Below are positions 45,555-58,660 of a DNA stretch of 64,000 nt, one piece after another (within the stretch, counting starts at the first letter, position 1; each line of letters starts with the position of its first letter). A program made the position numbers and the translations under genes. The stretch covers positions 8,335,995 through 8,399,994 of the forward strand of contig NW_020312935.1 of the NCBI RefSeq assembly GCF_003265705.1, in the 5' to 3' direction. The notes beneath the pieces are model-generated. The model was not told the DNA's origin, made no database searches, and was given only the letters and a program-made list of their open reading frames with translations. The DNA comes from Callorhinus ursinus. Lineage: Eukaryota; Chordata; Mammalia; Carnivora; Otariidae.

Positions 45555-45915
45555 GTTGGTATAGACTGAATGTTTGTGTCTCCCCAAAATTCCTATGTTG
45601 AAGCTCTAACCCCCAATGTGATGGTGTTTGGAAGTAGCATCTTTGGGAAGTAATTAGGTTTAGATGAGGGGGGGACCTCCATGATGGGATTTGTGTCCTT
45701 ATAAGAAGAAGAAGACAGACCAGAGCTCTCACTCTCTCTGCCATGTAAGGACACAGCAAGAAAGCAGCCATCTTTGATCCAGAAGAGGAAACTTGCCAGG
45801 AACAGAATCAGCTGGCACCTTGATCTTGGACATCCCAGCCTCTAGAACTGTGAGAAATGAATGTCTGTTAATTAAGACTGCCATGGTATTTTGTTATTGT
45901 GGCCTGAGCTAAGAT
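45555..45915 (+). repeat. MaLR-like LTR (MLT1/MST group)
   Basis: 'gtgtctccccaaaattccta', 'gttgaagctctaacccccaa', 'ggaagtaattaggtttagat', 'tctctctgccatgtaaggac', 'acagcaagaaagcagccatc', 'ccttgatcttggacatccca' and 'gcctctagaactgtgagaaa' give the usual order of an old MaLR-type LTR. It ends near 'tattttgttattgtggcctg'. The family name is from memory, and this is an ancient non-coding endogenous element. Confidence 0.6.
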
Positions 45916-46194
45916 TCTGGTCTTCTTTTCAGTTTCCTCATTTTAGGAAAAGCCACCTCCACCAAGCCATTCATCTAAGTGAGATACCTGGAAGTGGCTC
46001 TAGACCCCTACTGCCCCCCTCTCCAAATCATAGTATTAGAACTAGCATTTACAGAGTACCAGTACTTTCCATATGAATTAGGTCATATATACCCATACCG
46101 TTAAGGAAAATATGATTTAGATGTTAAGTTCACACAAAAACAAAAGTAATGGACCTATGTCATAAACCCCTACCTGTCAAACATCAAAACCCGG

Positions 46195-46690
46195 AGTCTT
46201 TTCGTATCACTATTCCATCTTTAAACTCATTCTTTCCACCACCTCTAGTATCATTCTCCCCTTCTATTTCCTCTGCAGTTCCCCATTGCTTCTTTCCTAA
46301 ATACCTGCAACAGTCTCCTTAGCTAGCTTTTCACCTCCAGTCTTTCCCTTCTCTATTTAATATTTCACACCACCACCAGATTTTCATGATCTTCAGAAAC
46401 ATTTATTGGCTCCCATCAGCTACCAAATTAAGTTTATAATTTTTAACCTGGAATTTTAAAATTTTTAAATGATTTACAATATGTTTCACCTCTATCTCAT
46501 TCTGTATATGTAAAATTGTACTATTTCTTTACCTTTTTTTATCAAGCCATCCCCTTTCTAACTACTTATTTATAGCTATGCTTTTGGTTTACACATTTAT
46601 TTACTGGTGTCAGAATCTCTAGATTGGAAGCCCTGGATCCCACTCCTAGTCTTTATCTTGCTTAATCTTTTAACAAATTGTATAAAATAA
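46195..46690 (+). repeat. L2 LINE relic
   Basis: 'ctgcaacagtctccttagct', 'atctcattctgtatatgtaa', 'tacacatttatttactggtg' and 'tctagattggaagccctgga' follow L2 toward its 3' end, loosely. Confidence 0.42.
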
Positions 46691-48258
46691 CCTAAAGAGC
46701 TGTTAATAACATATGTGGAGAGGAAAACAGATGGGAAAGATTGTGGTAGCAAGAAGAGATTGATGTGAATTCAAGTCACAGTCCACATTCAAATCTAGAA
46801 GGAGCTGTAAAAGTGAGTAGAAGGATGGATGCACTAATAAGAAGCATACATGGATAAGTAGCAGATCACAGTGTGTGTTATAGAATAAGCTTCAAATATG
46901 TGGAAAAAAAATAACTTACTTAACTTCCTACATCACCCAGCCTGAGATACCAAGCAGAGAGAACTGCCTTTGCTAATCTCCTACTGATGAAGGTATAAAG
47001 GTCCTAGTGCTACCCAAACCTTAATTTTCAGATTCCCCCTCATTTCTGCCATCCTAGGAGTAAGAATCACCTACTTACTCCACACAAAACAAAAAGATAC
47101 ATTGAAAAACCAAAAAAAACAATTACAGGATATATTGTCCTGCCTCATCAGTGGATTTCCTACAGACTTAATTTCCTTATCAGTAAACTGAAGACACTGG
47201 ATAAAATAATGTGGAAGGCTCACCCTCACCTTGATATGCTGATTCTCTGGGCTTCTGGCTGTGACTCAGCTGTTAGTGAATCTTTTTGCTTAGCGTAGGT
47301 TCCACTAGATCGACCTCAGAGTACCATGAATCACTTACTGCATAGGTAGGATGGGTTTCAGTAGATCACCTGCATCTATCCAAGCTTCCCTTGGGTGGCC
47401 TACCTCTCTGCTTCGTTTCTATTGCTGGTTTGGCCCCCTATGACAGAAACTAATGTTCAGGAACTTTATTATGGAGCTCTCTTGGGATCATCACCAGTGG
47501 AAGGATAGGGAAGGAAGCAGAATTGAATAGATGGAGAAGTCAAGCGCACTGTAGTCTCAACAAAGGATTTCAGGGACTTTATGAGGAGCTCTGAAACTTG
47601 AAAGTTGGAATAGAGAAACAGGCCTTTAAAACACTGTGTCAACCAGACCCTGGTTACAGGTTGGTCCAGGTGAGCAAGGCAGTACTCTTCAGCCAAGACA
47701 TTTCTAGAAGAGGGCTGACTGCTGAGAACTATCTGCAAGTGGCACTTTCAGTAGCTGGGTAATAGGCTCTTTACTCCTAAAAGAGGGTCTGGATGGCCCA
47801 CGATAATGATGGTTCTGTTCCCAGGAAAACATGGTGTCTGGAAATCAGTAATGCCTGGTAAAGACATAGGTAGGCTTCGTGCTGGCACAGGCATCTTAGA
47901 GAGTGGTTGGAATTCTTGTGTCTTTCTCACTGTGGAGAGGATGGTCTGGCACTAGTTACAGCTATTTACAAATCCTTCAATATGCTCATTGTCATTGCCA
48001 TAGGTAAAATCATTTATTGGCTGGCCTATAACCTCTTTTTTCCAATCTTTTATTGCCTGGCTACTTTTATTCTCCAATTCTCAATTCACATTTTGGCCAG
48101 GAAAAATAATTTTTCACTCTTCTCTGAATTAGGTACTCATTGCTCTTTTGGATGGATTGATTAAAATAGTTTGAATCATATAAGGGTGGCTTTATGGGTA
48201 AACAATTTGATGGGATAAATGGGGAAAATGGTTGGATTTATGGATGAGTGAATGAATA
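46691..48258. other. Unassigned 1.6-kb stretch
   Basis: Nothing recognised, apart from a possible LTR-retroelement internal relic around 47.46-47.95 kb that I cannot name. Confidence 0.3.
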
Positions 48259-48720
48259 TACAGGTATCCTCCACCTTTTGAGAATTTGCATTATGTCACT
48301 TTCATTTTATGAAAGTGCTACATTAGTACCTGTTCTGCTAACTGAAAGAAAATTGAAAACAGCATTCAGCATTTGCTTTGCAGTGGAGTATTATGGAAGC
48401 AGCACACCTCGAGCAGTGAGATGGCACTGCCAAGCTCTTTCCCCAGGAACCACACTCAGCATCTCAGCATCCAGCCACCAGAGCCTTGAATTGTGTCTGT
48501 GAGCATCTGTGTTTTATATCAATTTATGTTGTACATCCATTGTCAAGCTGTGTCTTAAGGTATCATAAAAGCCTAAGAGAGTTATTTTTTGGGTCTCGGA
48601 ATGCTAAAACTTTTTCCATATGAATTAGTGGTAATTACTCCCTTGCTTCACGTCATTTTGGCTTATGAAGGATGTCACAGGAAATCTCTACTTTCAGATA
48701 CTCTGGGATACTTTCATTTG
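48259..48720. repeat. DNA-transposon-like relic, family unknown
   Basis: It starts 'tacaggtatcctccaccttt' with 'cattatgtcactttcatttt' and 'gaaagtgctacattagtacc', and ends 'cttcacgtcattttggctta', 'tgaaggatgtcacaggaa' and 'tactctgggatac'. The outer ends ('acaggtatcctcc' and 'gggatac...') are imperfectly inverted, and the palindromic style resembles Tigger-like elements. I cannot assign the family. Confidence 0.42.
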
Positions 48721-49240
<520 letters not shown>

Positions 49241-49400
49241 TTTTTTTTTTTTTTGTCCTTCCAGCTAGGAGGCTACTGAGTTTTATTGAAAAGTTCAAAT
49301 AAGGGAATTCTGTCTTTCAACAATCTACCTTATTCTCTGAACCAATTTAACACTCTCTGCCTTAAATAACAGAATTCTAGGGAAGAAAAATTCATTGATC
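49241..49400 (-). pseudogene. Possible 3' end of another retrocopied mRNA
   Basis: On the minus strand 'cttttcaataaaactcagta' contains an AATAAA-type signal. About 25 bases later ('gcctcctagctggaaggac') comes a run of 14 A (T14 at 49241-49254 on the plus strand). This looks like an mRNA 3' end with its poly(A) tail, directly followed by the first base of the SNRPB 5' UTR on the same strand. I cannot identify the source gene, and the upstream limit is unknown. Confidence 0.4.
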
Positions 49401-49485
49401 ACATATTCTGAGGGGGGAGCATATTATGCCTTCAAGATTATAAGAAAATGGCCCAAACTCAGTTCTTAAGAAATTTGTTTTCCTT

Positions 49486-49679
49486 GGGCGCCTGGGTGGC
49501 TCAGTCAGTGAAGCATCTGTCTCTTGGTTTTGGCTCAGGTCATGATCTCAGGGCCCTGGGATGAAGCCCCCCTTTGAGCCCCACATCAGGCTCTGAGCTC
49601 AACGGGAATCTCCCTGAGGATTCTCTCCCTCTGCCCCTCCCCCACTCTCTCTAAAATAAATAAATAAATCTTTAAAAAA
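49486..49679 (+). mobile_element. CAN-SINE (SINEC), full length
   Basis: 'gggcgcctgggtggctcagt', A box 'tggctcagtcagtgaagc', CT-rich middle, 'aataaataaataaatcttta' plus A. Target duplication 'aagaaatttgttttcctt' (49468-49485) against 'aagaagtttgtttttctt' (49680-49697), 16 of 18 bases. Confidence 0.95.
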
Positions 49680-49697
49680 AAGAAGTTTGTTTTTCTT

Positions 49698-50929
49698 TTT
49701 TACATATTCAATAACAGTACTATAAGATATTACCGTAGAAGGTGCAAGACATGTTGACAGCAGGTGTAAAGTAAATGCTTGCTAAATTTCTTAAAATAAA
49801 TGAATGAATAAAAAGGCTTGCATTTTAACAAACCATCTGGGATGGATGGATAAAGTTAGATACAGGAAGACCAGACTGCCTGACATGAGATCCTGAACTA
49901 GGATAATGGCAGAGAAGTCAGAGAACTAGCTGGATAGTCAAGAAAATGGTGCCCTACTTAGAGTCACACACAGCAGCTGTATCAGGAATCTGTCATCAGA
50001 GCTTGTTGGGTCAATGAATGAATGATGACAAGGTTTGCACCCTGTCACATCCAAAGTAATAAATTCACAAATCTAAAGAGTTTATTTCCTTTTTCTCACT
50101 ATTTTAAGTTTTCATCTTGAATTTTCACATTTCTCCTTTTCCCTCAGTTTGTAGCAAATGCATGTATACTTCAATTTAAGTAACAGCATTTTTATAGTGA
50201 TATTTTCACATTTAGATAATCACTCAGTTGTTTTCCCCAAACATATTCATATTAAGACATTTTGGAAGCAAATTTGTAGTTAGCCAAATACCAAACACAT
50301 ATGAAAGGTGAATTTTAGCAATTTACCTGTGAAATAAAACAGGTTGAAATCTGAGTGGTCAAATGGTCATTTTTGGTTCAGGAATGACCAACTGAGGAAG
50401 TGCAGGCCTTCACCTAAGCTCAGTGCTATAGCATTAAGTACCTCATTTCTTGCCAATATGTTCCATACACATAGTTTAAAATTTTGGATTTTGAAACAAT
50501 TATGTCTCTTACCCTTACCCCCACCACACAAGCATACTCTCACTGGGCACAGGTTATAAAAGACAACTCATTTTCCCCCAAAGCACTGTGTGTTTTTCAT
50601 TTGTTGTGCTTTTGTTCATAGGCTTCTTCAGTGACAAATGCTTTCTGTAACACTTCTTTCCCTATTGCTTAACTCCCAGATTTCCACTGTGAGAATTAGC
50701 CATTGTCTTCTCTGTCTAGCATACATCATTAATACATGTTATTATTAATGTGTGGCACAAAGGATATGTTTGACAAATATCTATTGAATTAAATAAATGC
50801 AGAGATCAGAAGAGGAAATAAAAGACCAGGAAAGAAATGCATTTATAAAATTTCAATGAATGTGCACTTCAGATTTTTGCATTTCATTGTATATAAATCT
50901 TGATATGAAAAAATAATTTAAATAAATAT
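49698..50929. other. Unassigned intergenic sequence
   Basis: AT-rich, no recognised element. Confidence 0.35.
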
Positions 50930-51185
50930 TAAACTCTAGTTAGTAATGTGCATACTGAAGTGGTTATGGGAGGTGTATAGGTATTTACCATCTACTTGAA
51001 AATATGTAAAGAAATAGATGGATTGATGATGGGCAGAGGGATGGATAGATGGACAGATATGTGATTTACAAAACAAGTAAAATGATCATGGTGGAAACTA
51101 GGTGGTTTGTATGTGGGTGGTGACTATAAAATTCTTTCAACTTTGCTGTATACTTAAAAATTTTTATAACAAAATGTTGGGGATA
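50930..51185 (+). repeat. Old L1ME 3' end
   Basis: 'gtggaaactaggtggtttgt', 'atgtgggtggtgactataaa', 'attctttcaactttgctgta' and 'tttataacaaaatgttgggg' are the typical end of L1ME-type repeats. A short GGAT-like run (about 51015-51055) lies inside. Confidence 0.6.
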
Positions 51186-52622
51186 AAAAGCAAGGTGAAA
51201 AGGAAAGATTAACCAAAGAATGCACAAACACAAACTAAGTAATCAGTATGATCCCTGCTGACTCTGACAATAATCAGCATTAACTCAATTTTTTTCATTA
51301 ACTTATTTTTAAGCACTCACTATGGTTCACATAACAATGTTGTGACACAAGACAGGAAGAAAAGAATCTTTGTAAAATATTTTCATGGGAGAAAGAAACC
51401 ATGAAAGGCCACCCAGGTGGTCTCTGTCTTCATGCACACTTACCCAAAAATTTATGCATCAATCTGAGATGATAATATAACTCATAAGTTGAGAGACTGA
51501 TGATGGCTTATGTGTGTTTTTGAGGCATGGGCAGGGACATTTTATGGAAACAACCCACCCAAGATTTGTAGTCAGATCACAGGGAACCCTGGCCTGAAGC
51601 CATTGTATCATTCATATATAATATTTTATTTATCTGGATTTCAAGGAAATAAATTAAGGATACATTTGAGGGGTGAGAATGAAGCTCAGGAAGTCACATA
51701 TATCTTTCTTCCAACTTCAGAATTTACAACAGACTGATAAATAAAGGGCTGTGGCTTGGTTAGATCTAAGGGGAATGGAGAAAACACTGCAATATTGGGA
51801 ACCCATATTGAAAGCCAAAGGCAGCTAGTCCCTTGGGAAGAGCACCTAATTCACAAGCTAATTCACTGACCTCATACCTTAAGTATGCTACAAACTCCCC
51901 TTAATTGCCTCCTCTGAAATGGAGCAATAGGCTCTATCTGTACTTTTTAAGTACTCTGTGCTGACCAAAAGTGTTGGTTTGCTTCTGATCACTAGTAGTT
52001 CACTAAAATCAGTAAAACTAAAAAAGGCTCAAGCCTAAAAGGGCAAGGAGAACAAATGAGGAAATAAAAAAAAAAAAAAGGAAACAAATTTGGAAGGCAG
52101 AAAACACATGGAAGAGTGAAAACTAACTAGAATGCAGATAGTAGGGGGAGCTAATGGAAGCAAGCCACGCTGTGTCTGAGAATGTGAGTAGGTTCCAAAA
52201 ATGGACGCTGCATTTGTCTCAGAAGATGGAACGAGTTGCAAGACAGAACTTAGGAGGGCTTCTTGAATGTCTTTAGGAGGTTGCTCAGATCCTCAGGTAA
52301 CCTCTCTCACTCTGTGGGACCAGTTAACCACCATTCCCCAACTCCAGTAGAAGACTGTGAGGTTAATATTTAAAGAAAGTGAATCAAAAATGCCAGCCTC
52401 AGGCCACGAGACCCAGATGATGATTTAAATGAGACAACATAACAAAAAAAAGAGAGATTAAATGATTGTCTACAGATTGAAAGGTGAGGCTCCACCTCAA
52501 ACCCCCTTTCCTTTTTTTTGACTTCTGTAATTCTCCTGAGTAATTTTAGGATTGTAGGAGATGTGAAGGTTCTTCACTGGGAAGACTTACCAGGTTCAAC
52601 ATAAAGGGAAAAATAGATATAT
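51186..52622. other. Unassigned intergenic sequence
   Basis: A13-type run near 52066. Nothing else is recognised. Confidence 0.35.
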
Positions 52623-52735
52623 TAATAGATGGATGGATGGGTGTATGGAGGGAGGGGGGATGGAGGGAGGGAGGGAGGAAGGGGGTAGAAGAGAGGGAGG
52701 GGTGAATGGAAGGAGGGAGGGGGAACACCAAGAGA
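52623..52735. repeat. Purine-rich microsatellite (GGAT)n/(GGGA)n
   Basis: 'agatggatggatgggtgtat' runs into 'ggagggagggagggaggaag' and further GGGA/GGAA units. The minus-strand frames over it (52546-52834) owe their Ser/Pro/Leu content to the repeat. Confidence 0.88.
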
Positions 52736-53124
52736 AATATATAAAGATTGTTTTGGATTGTGGAGAGAGGGAGAGGGAAATGGGATGTATGACGAAGGGA
52801 AACTGGATATAAAAGAACTGGATCTCATCTTCACCCTAGGAAGTCAACCTAAAGATGAAAAAGAGACAACTTAAGCAAGAGCATATTATTTAGAAGTATA
52901 AAGATGAATACTTCATGAAAACAACCAAGGGATTTGAGAGCATTTTTTCTGGGAAGAAGATATAAATTTTGGGAGAGTTTGGGTAAAAAATTCCTAATTT
53001 TTGTTATCTATGTTATAGAACTATGTGATTTTGTAGAAACTATGCAGATATTTCACTTTTACAAAAATCTATTTAGCATAAGCATTAGGGCTTATCAGTA
53101 ACAGATTATTACACATGGGGACAG

Positions 53125-53350
53125 TGGGGTCCTAGTGGTTAAGATGTAAGCACTGAGTTAGGTTGTCTGGATTCTTAGTCTGACTCTATTCCTTACAAGA
53201 TGTGTGGCCTTGGGCAACTTATATACACTCTCATTGCCTTAATTCTCCCATTTGTAAAATGAAAACAATTTAATAATAAAATGCAGGATGTATATTATAG
53301 TTTTGTTTTGGGAATTAGAGAAAATAATTTTGGTGGATTAGGACAGTTTC
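53125..53350 (+). repeat. MIR SINE, nearly complete
   Basis: 'gtcctagtggttaagatgta', 'gttgtctggattcttagtct', 'gatgtgtggccttgggcaac' and 'ctcccatttgtaaaatgaaa' follow MIR from its tRNA-derived head to the core. Confidence 0.68.
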
Positions 53351-53865
53351 CAGCAAGTAGGAAGTATAGTGTCATTATTATGTAGAGCCTTTTAAGAATG
53401 ATGTTTACATATAAACAGGTACAGTAATTAATAAAAGGATACTAAGGTCTATATTGGTAAGTTTGTTACATTTTTTAAAAAATGGGATAATCCTGGAAAT
53501 ACAGCAACATGTAACAATGATTTTCTCTGTCATGAAGTTTTCTGAACTTTCAAAATTTTCTATAGTGAACATATCTCACTTTTATAATCAGAAATAAAAC
53601 CTTGATTTTAAAAATGCAAATGAGCTTTGGAAGATAAATCTGGCTGTTGTAGGGAGAAATGATGTGAAGATTAAAAGAGAAATGGTAACATCTGTCCAAA
53701 GGTAATATTCTGAAAACAAGATGACTTAACTGGCATTGTCCAATCTGAGCTCCAGCTGTGGTCTGGGGTCCTGGCAACACATATACCCATCTCCACCAAT
53801 ATCTGGAGCAATTCCTTTATTCATATGCATGCAACAGTGATAAATGTTTAGCCAAAAATTACTTA
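53351..53865. other. Unassigned sequence
   Basis: 'aaattttctatagtgaacat' and 'cacttttataatcagaaata' near 53555-53600 look like the end of an old LINE or DNA element, which I cannot name. Confidence 0.35.
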
Positions 53866-54081
53866 GGGGCACCTGGGTGTCTCCATTGGTTGGAACTTCG
53901 GGCTCTTGGTTTCAGCTCAGGTCCTGATCTCAGGGTCATGGGGTCAAGCCCCACAACTGGCTCCACACTCAGCTCAGAGTTTGCTTGTTCCTCTCCTTCC
54001 CCCTCTGCCCCTCCTCCTGCTCGAGTGTTCATGCACACTTTTTCTCTCTCTCTCTCTCATATAAATTGATTAAATCTTTTA
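53866..54081 (+). mobile_element. CAN-SINE (SINEC), older copy
   Basis: 'ggggcacctgggtgtctcca' ... 'tcaagccccacaactggctc' ... CT-rich ... 'ataaattgattaaatctttt'. Target duplication 'aaaaattactta' at 53854-53865 and 54082-54093. Confidence 0.93.
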
Positions 54082-54389
54082 AAAAATTACTTAAACCATT
54101 AGTCTTAAGCACTGCTATATACTCATGTTTAACAGGTAGAAAATAATTTAAAAGTATTTATTGATTGGACAGTTAAAGACTATTGAGATAAGAACTACAG
54201 ACACCTTACTATATCATTATCTAAAGTGCAATTATGTAAAACATCCTAAGAGTTGCTGATTGTATTCCTGATAGAAACTTTTCATTCCCTATTCATTAGG
54301 GAACTATTCAACCCTGTTAACAACACTGTCACGGGGCAATTGTATTTGTTGAAATTTCTTCTGGCCTTCTTTCTTTAAAATAAGTTTCA

Positions 54390-56395
54390 CGCATACAGCT
54401 TTATAATTTGACATATGTATGCACTACAAGGTGATCACCACCAAGTCTAGTTACCATCCACCACTGCAGTTTACTCCCTTCAACCACTATGCCCACCCTC
54501 CAACCACCTTCTCCTCTGGTAACCACTAGTCTGTATCTATGAGTTTGATTTTATTGTTTGTTCTGATTTTTTTAGATTCCACATAAGAGTGAAATTATAT
54601 GTTTTTTGTGCTTTTCCATCTGACTTACTTGGCTTAGACTAATACCCTCAAGGTCCATCCATGGTGTCACAAATGACAAGATTTCATTCTCTTTTATGGC
54701 TGAGTGATATTCCATTGCATAAATATACTACATCTTTATCCATTCATATATTGATGGATATCCAGGTTGTTTCCATACCTTGGCTACTGCAAATAATGCT
54801 GCAATGAACAGATGGGTACATACATCTTTCCAAACTGGTGCTTTTGTACGCTTTGGATAAATATCCAGAAATGGAATAGCTGGGTTATATAGTTCTCTTA
54901 ATTTTTTGATGAATCTCCATACTGTTTTCCATTGTGGCTGCATCAATTTATAATCCCACCAGTAGTATGAGGGTCCCCTTCTCTCCACATCCTTGCCAGT
55001 ACATGTTCTCATTCTTTTTGACAACAGGCATTCTAACAGGTGTTAGGTGATATTTCACTGTGGTTTTGCTCTGTATTTCCCTAATAATCAGTGACGATGA
55101 GCATCTTTTCATCTTCCTGTTGGCCATCTGTGTGTCTTCTATGGAGAAATGTCTATTCAGATCCTCTGTCCATTTTTCAAATGTGCTGTTTGTTTTTTTG
55201 TCATTGAGTTGTATGAGTTCTTTCTATATTTTGAATATTAATACCTCATTAGATATATGGTTTGCAAATATCTTCTCCCTTTCAGTAGGTTGCCTTTTCA
55301 TTTTGATGATGGTTTCCTTTGCTGTGCAGAAGCTTTTCGTTTGATGTAGTCCTATTAATTTTTGTTTTTGTTTCCCTTGCCTTTGGAGTCAGATCCACAA
55401 AGACATCACTAAGACCAAGGTCAAGGAGCTTACTTACTTATGTTTTCTTCTAGGAATTTTATGGTTTCAGGTCTTACGTTGAAGTCTTTAATTCATTTTG
55501 AGGTAATTTTTTATGTGGTGTAAGATGGTGGTCTAGTTTCATTCTTTTGCATGTGGCTGTCTGGTTTTCCCAACATTTATTGAAGATACTTCCTTTCTCC
55601 ATTGTATGTTCTTGGCTCCTTTGTCATAGATTATTTGTACATACATGTGTGAGTTTATTTCTAGGATCTCAAGTCTTCCATTGACTTGTGCATGTTTTTG
55701 TACCAATACGATACGATTTGGATTACTATAGCTTTGTACTATAGTTTGAAATGGAGCAGCATGGTACCTCTAGCTTTGTTCTTTCCCAAGTTTGCTTTGG
55801 TTATTTGGGATCCCTTGTGATTCCATACAAATTTTGGAATTACTTGTTCTAGTTCTGTGAAGTATGCCATTACAAATTTGATAGGAATTGCATTCAATCT
55901 GTAGATCATTTTGGGTAGTACGGACATTTTAACAATATAAATTCTTCTAGTCCATGAGCATGGAGCATTTTTCCATTTATTTGTGTCCTCTTCAATTGTT
56001 TCATTAATGTCAAAATTTTCAGTATACTGGTCTTTTACCTCCTTGGTTAAGTTTATTATCTCCCTGGTTAGGTTTATTCTTTGGTTAAGTATTTTATTCT
56101 TTTTGATGAAACTGTAAAGGGGATTGTTTTCCTAATTTCTCTCTCTACTGCTTCATTATTGGTGTACAGAAATTCCACAGATTTCTGTATATTGATTTTG
56201 TATCCTGCTACTTTACAGAATTCATTTATTAGCTCTACAAGTTTTTTGGTGGATCTTCTGGACTTATTTTCTTGTGATGCCCAAGTTCTGCTTGGCATCA
56301 TTTGCCTCTATTTACTTCTTTTTGGTCCTTTTCACGTTGATCTGCATTCAGCTGGTCAATCTATTGTATCAGAGCCCTTGTAATATTATGCATAA
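54390..56395 (-). repeat. Old L1 (L1MA/MB-like), antisense, about 2 kb
   Basis: From the left, a reversed 3' UTR ('gatcaccaccaagtctagtt', 'tctatgagtttgattttatt') leads into reversed ORF2: 'ttatccattcatatattgat', 'tgctgcaatgaacagatggg', 'gaatctccatactgttttcc', 'tttccctaataatcagtgac', 'ttcattttgatgatggtttc' and up to 'tttctgtatattgattttgt'. Minus-strand ORF2 remnants such as 54728-55024 ('[17 protein letters not shown]') and 56074-56301 ('[17 protein letters not shown]') confirm it. Many stops; inactive. Confidence 0.85.
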
Positions 56396-56499
56396 CATTC
56401 CTGGCTCTAGCGGATGTTCCCATTAATGTTCACTTTATGCAACTTAACATTGCAAAGGAAACTCCCTTCACTCTAAAATGTATGCCAAATATTTTCATT

Positions 56500-56760
56500 G
56501 ACTCATCCATTCATCCATTTTGTCAATGATTGAGTACTGAGACCATACTAAGCTCCTGATGTTTTCTGATGAATAAAACATAAATCCTGACCTCAGGAAG
56601 CTTAAAGCTATAGAGGCAACAGTCATTTTACTTTACAAACATAAAGGGGTGATGCATGCCTCAACAGAGATAAAGACAGGTTGCTAATAGATATGTATAA
56701 GAAGCACCTGATTCAGACAAGGTGAGTCAGGGTGGACTTCTTGGGGAAGTAAAACTGTAT
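56500..56760 (-). repeat. L2 LINE relic
   Basis: 'gaccatactaagctcctgat', 'taaatcctgacctcaggaag' and 'gtgagtcagggtggacttct' are the reversed L2 3' part. Confidence 0.48.
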
Positions 56761-57374
56761 ATCACCTTCTGTCCCACCTCTCTAAGTGGAACGCTTTTCA
56801 TTGTTCCCAACTCATGCTACATTTTAACCCTCTGTTCTTTCTGGGACAGGCACAGTCTTCTGATGCTAATGTGAGTTATAAATCTTCCATTGGTCTGAAA
56901 AATGATCTTCCTAACACATCAGTATTGTCAAATAAGCCCTACATTTATAACAATTCAGGGTCTTCTGTTTAACTGTTTCTCATTCAATTACTCTAAGCAA
57001 AATTTTGATTTCCATAAGGGCTTACAAGCAAATTTTCCTTAATGTTTTAACACAAGTGTTCACACTATTTCTCACATAGTAGGTATTCCATGAATTTTAG
57101 TTGAACGAGTAAATAAATGAATGGACCATATAAGATAGTCAATGTTCATTCATCTACCAAATGAAAGGGCTGGATGAAGTAATTGCCAAGTCCTATTTTA
57201 GCTCAGGAATGCTTTAGTTACATGTCAAGTGAATCTTTTCAGAAGAATGTTGGACCCTCTGGGCTTTCCTTCAACTTGCCATCAGGTGCTTCAAAGAAAA
57301 TACTTCAAACAAAAAATCAAGGGGTTTAGAACCAAATGCTTATAAACGAAAGGTATGGCAGAATGGACATAGGA
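56761..57374. other. Unassigned sequence, L2-like end
   Basis: 'tctcacatagtaggtattcc' and 'tgaacgagtaaataaatgaa' at about 57070-57125 resemble an L2 3' end (+). The rest is unassigned. Confidence 0.38.
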
Positions 57375-57550
57375 CCTGAGTCAGACAGACCTGGTTCTGA
57401 TCCTGATGCTGCTAATTACTAATTGTAAAGCCCAGGATCAATTCAGACCCATTCTCTGGCTTTAGCTGGTATCATTTTCAAAAGAGAGATAGCAATGTGT
57501 GCATGATATATAGAAGGCACTCAATAAATGTTTGTTGAATGAATAAACTC
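57375..57550 (+). repeat. MIR SINE
   Basis: 'gtcagacagacctggttctg', 'tctggctttagctggtatca' and 'aggcactcaataaatgtttg' outline a MIR with its 3' end. Confidence 0.6.
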
Positions 57551-58159
57551 CACAGAGAACTAAATGAAATAACCTATCTATATCACCTGACATAAATGTT
57601 CAGGTGTTCAATTCCTCCTTCCATGCATTTTACAATCAAACACAAGTAAATAGGATAATGGCAGGAATGATGAGTCCTCTGATATCGAAAATAAAAAGAT
57701 GCATCATGTCAAATTTTTAAAGGAATGAAACCACAAGACTTTCCTACTTTCCCACAGAATTTAAATAAAAAAGAACAAGTGAAAGGAGACAAGAAATTTC
57801 TTAATCCATTTCACAACGGGCCCATATTACATTATCTTTAGGGTCCTTTAACAAACAAAAATTAATTTCTAGACCCACAAGTTGTTGGCACATGGATAGG
57901 CTCCTTAATTATAGAGTCTTTGGTTTAGAAAATAATGATTGATTATTTTAAACTGTATTTCACTTAGTTATGGATGAGACCCTGAGTATTTGCACAGAGA
58001 AATTATTTCAAAGTTATTATGATTAATAAGTGTTATAGACAGGATGTCTGAGTTATTGTAAAATCTGAGACAATGAAAATAATTTTCTAGAGTATCAGTA
58101 TTTTTTCTGAGGTAGATGACAGGAAATTGGGAAAATGAATTGTGCTTCTGTTTACTTAT

Positions 58160-58660
58160 TCTACAAATATTTACATGATAATTTCTAAATACCAAACCTT
58201 GTGTTGGACACGGAAGATAAAAAGTTAGACGAAGTATGATTCCTGTCCCAAAGAAGATCAGAGTAGAATGGAGGAAACCAAATCCCAAACAAATAAATGC
58301 AATGTGGTGATAGAAGTGCCCTGATAGAGTTTGGAGAGGGGTATCCAATGTGCAATTTTATCTCATGTCCTAAACAAATAAACACCACCTCACAAAGATG
58401 ACATGAGCTGATGCTGGAGAGATGAAGAGGGCCTTCTTGGGTGGTGAACAAGGGCAAGAAAGATGTGCCAGATTGATGAAATAACATGAGTAAACCTATT
58501 GTTATGCTTAGAGAACACCTCCAGGGACTTGGCTACGGAGTAGAGGATACCAACCAGTGAATGGCAAGGATGAGGCTAGGGAGATAAACTGTCCAGTGGA
58601 GGTTTGCAAACAAGCAAGGAAAATAATCACATCACATTTTAAAGAGACCATTCTGTGTCA
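58160..58660 (-). repeat. L2 LINE relic
   Basis: 'ctacaaatatttacatgata', 'accttgtgttggacacggaa', 'gattcctgtcccaaagaaga' and later 'tgctggagagatgaagaggg' follow reversed L2. The 126- and 100-codon minus-strand frames at 57968-58487 lie over it and have no domain. Confidence 0.45.

Noticed and set aside
52546..52834. Proline/serine-rich minus-strand frames
   Set aside because: Direct translation of the GGAT/GGGA microsatellite.
57968..58487. 126- and 100-codon minus-strand frames
   Set aside because: They overlap each other in two phases and lie over an L2-like relic. The composition is that of AT-rich non-coding DNA.
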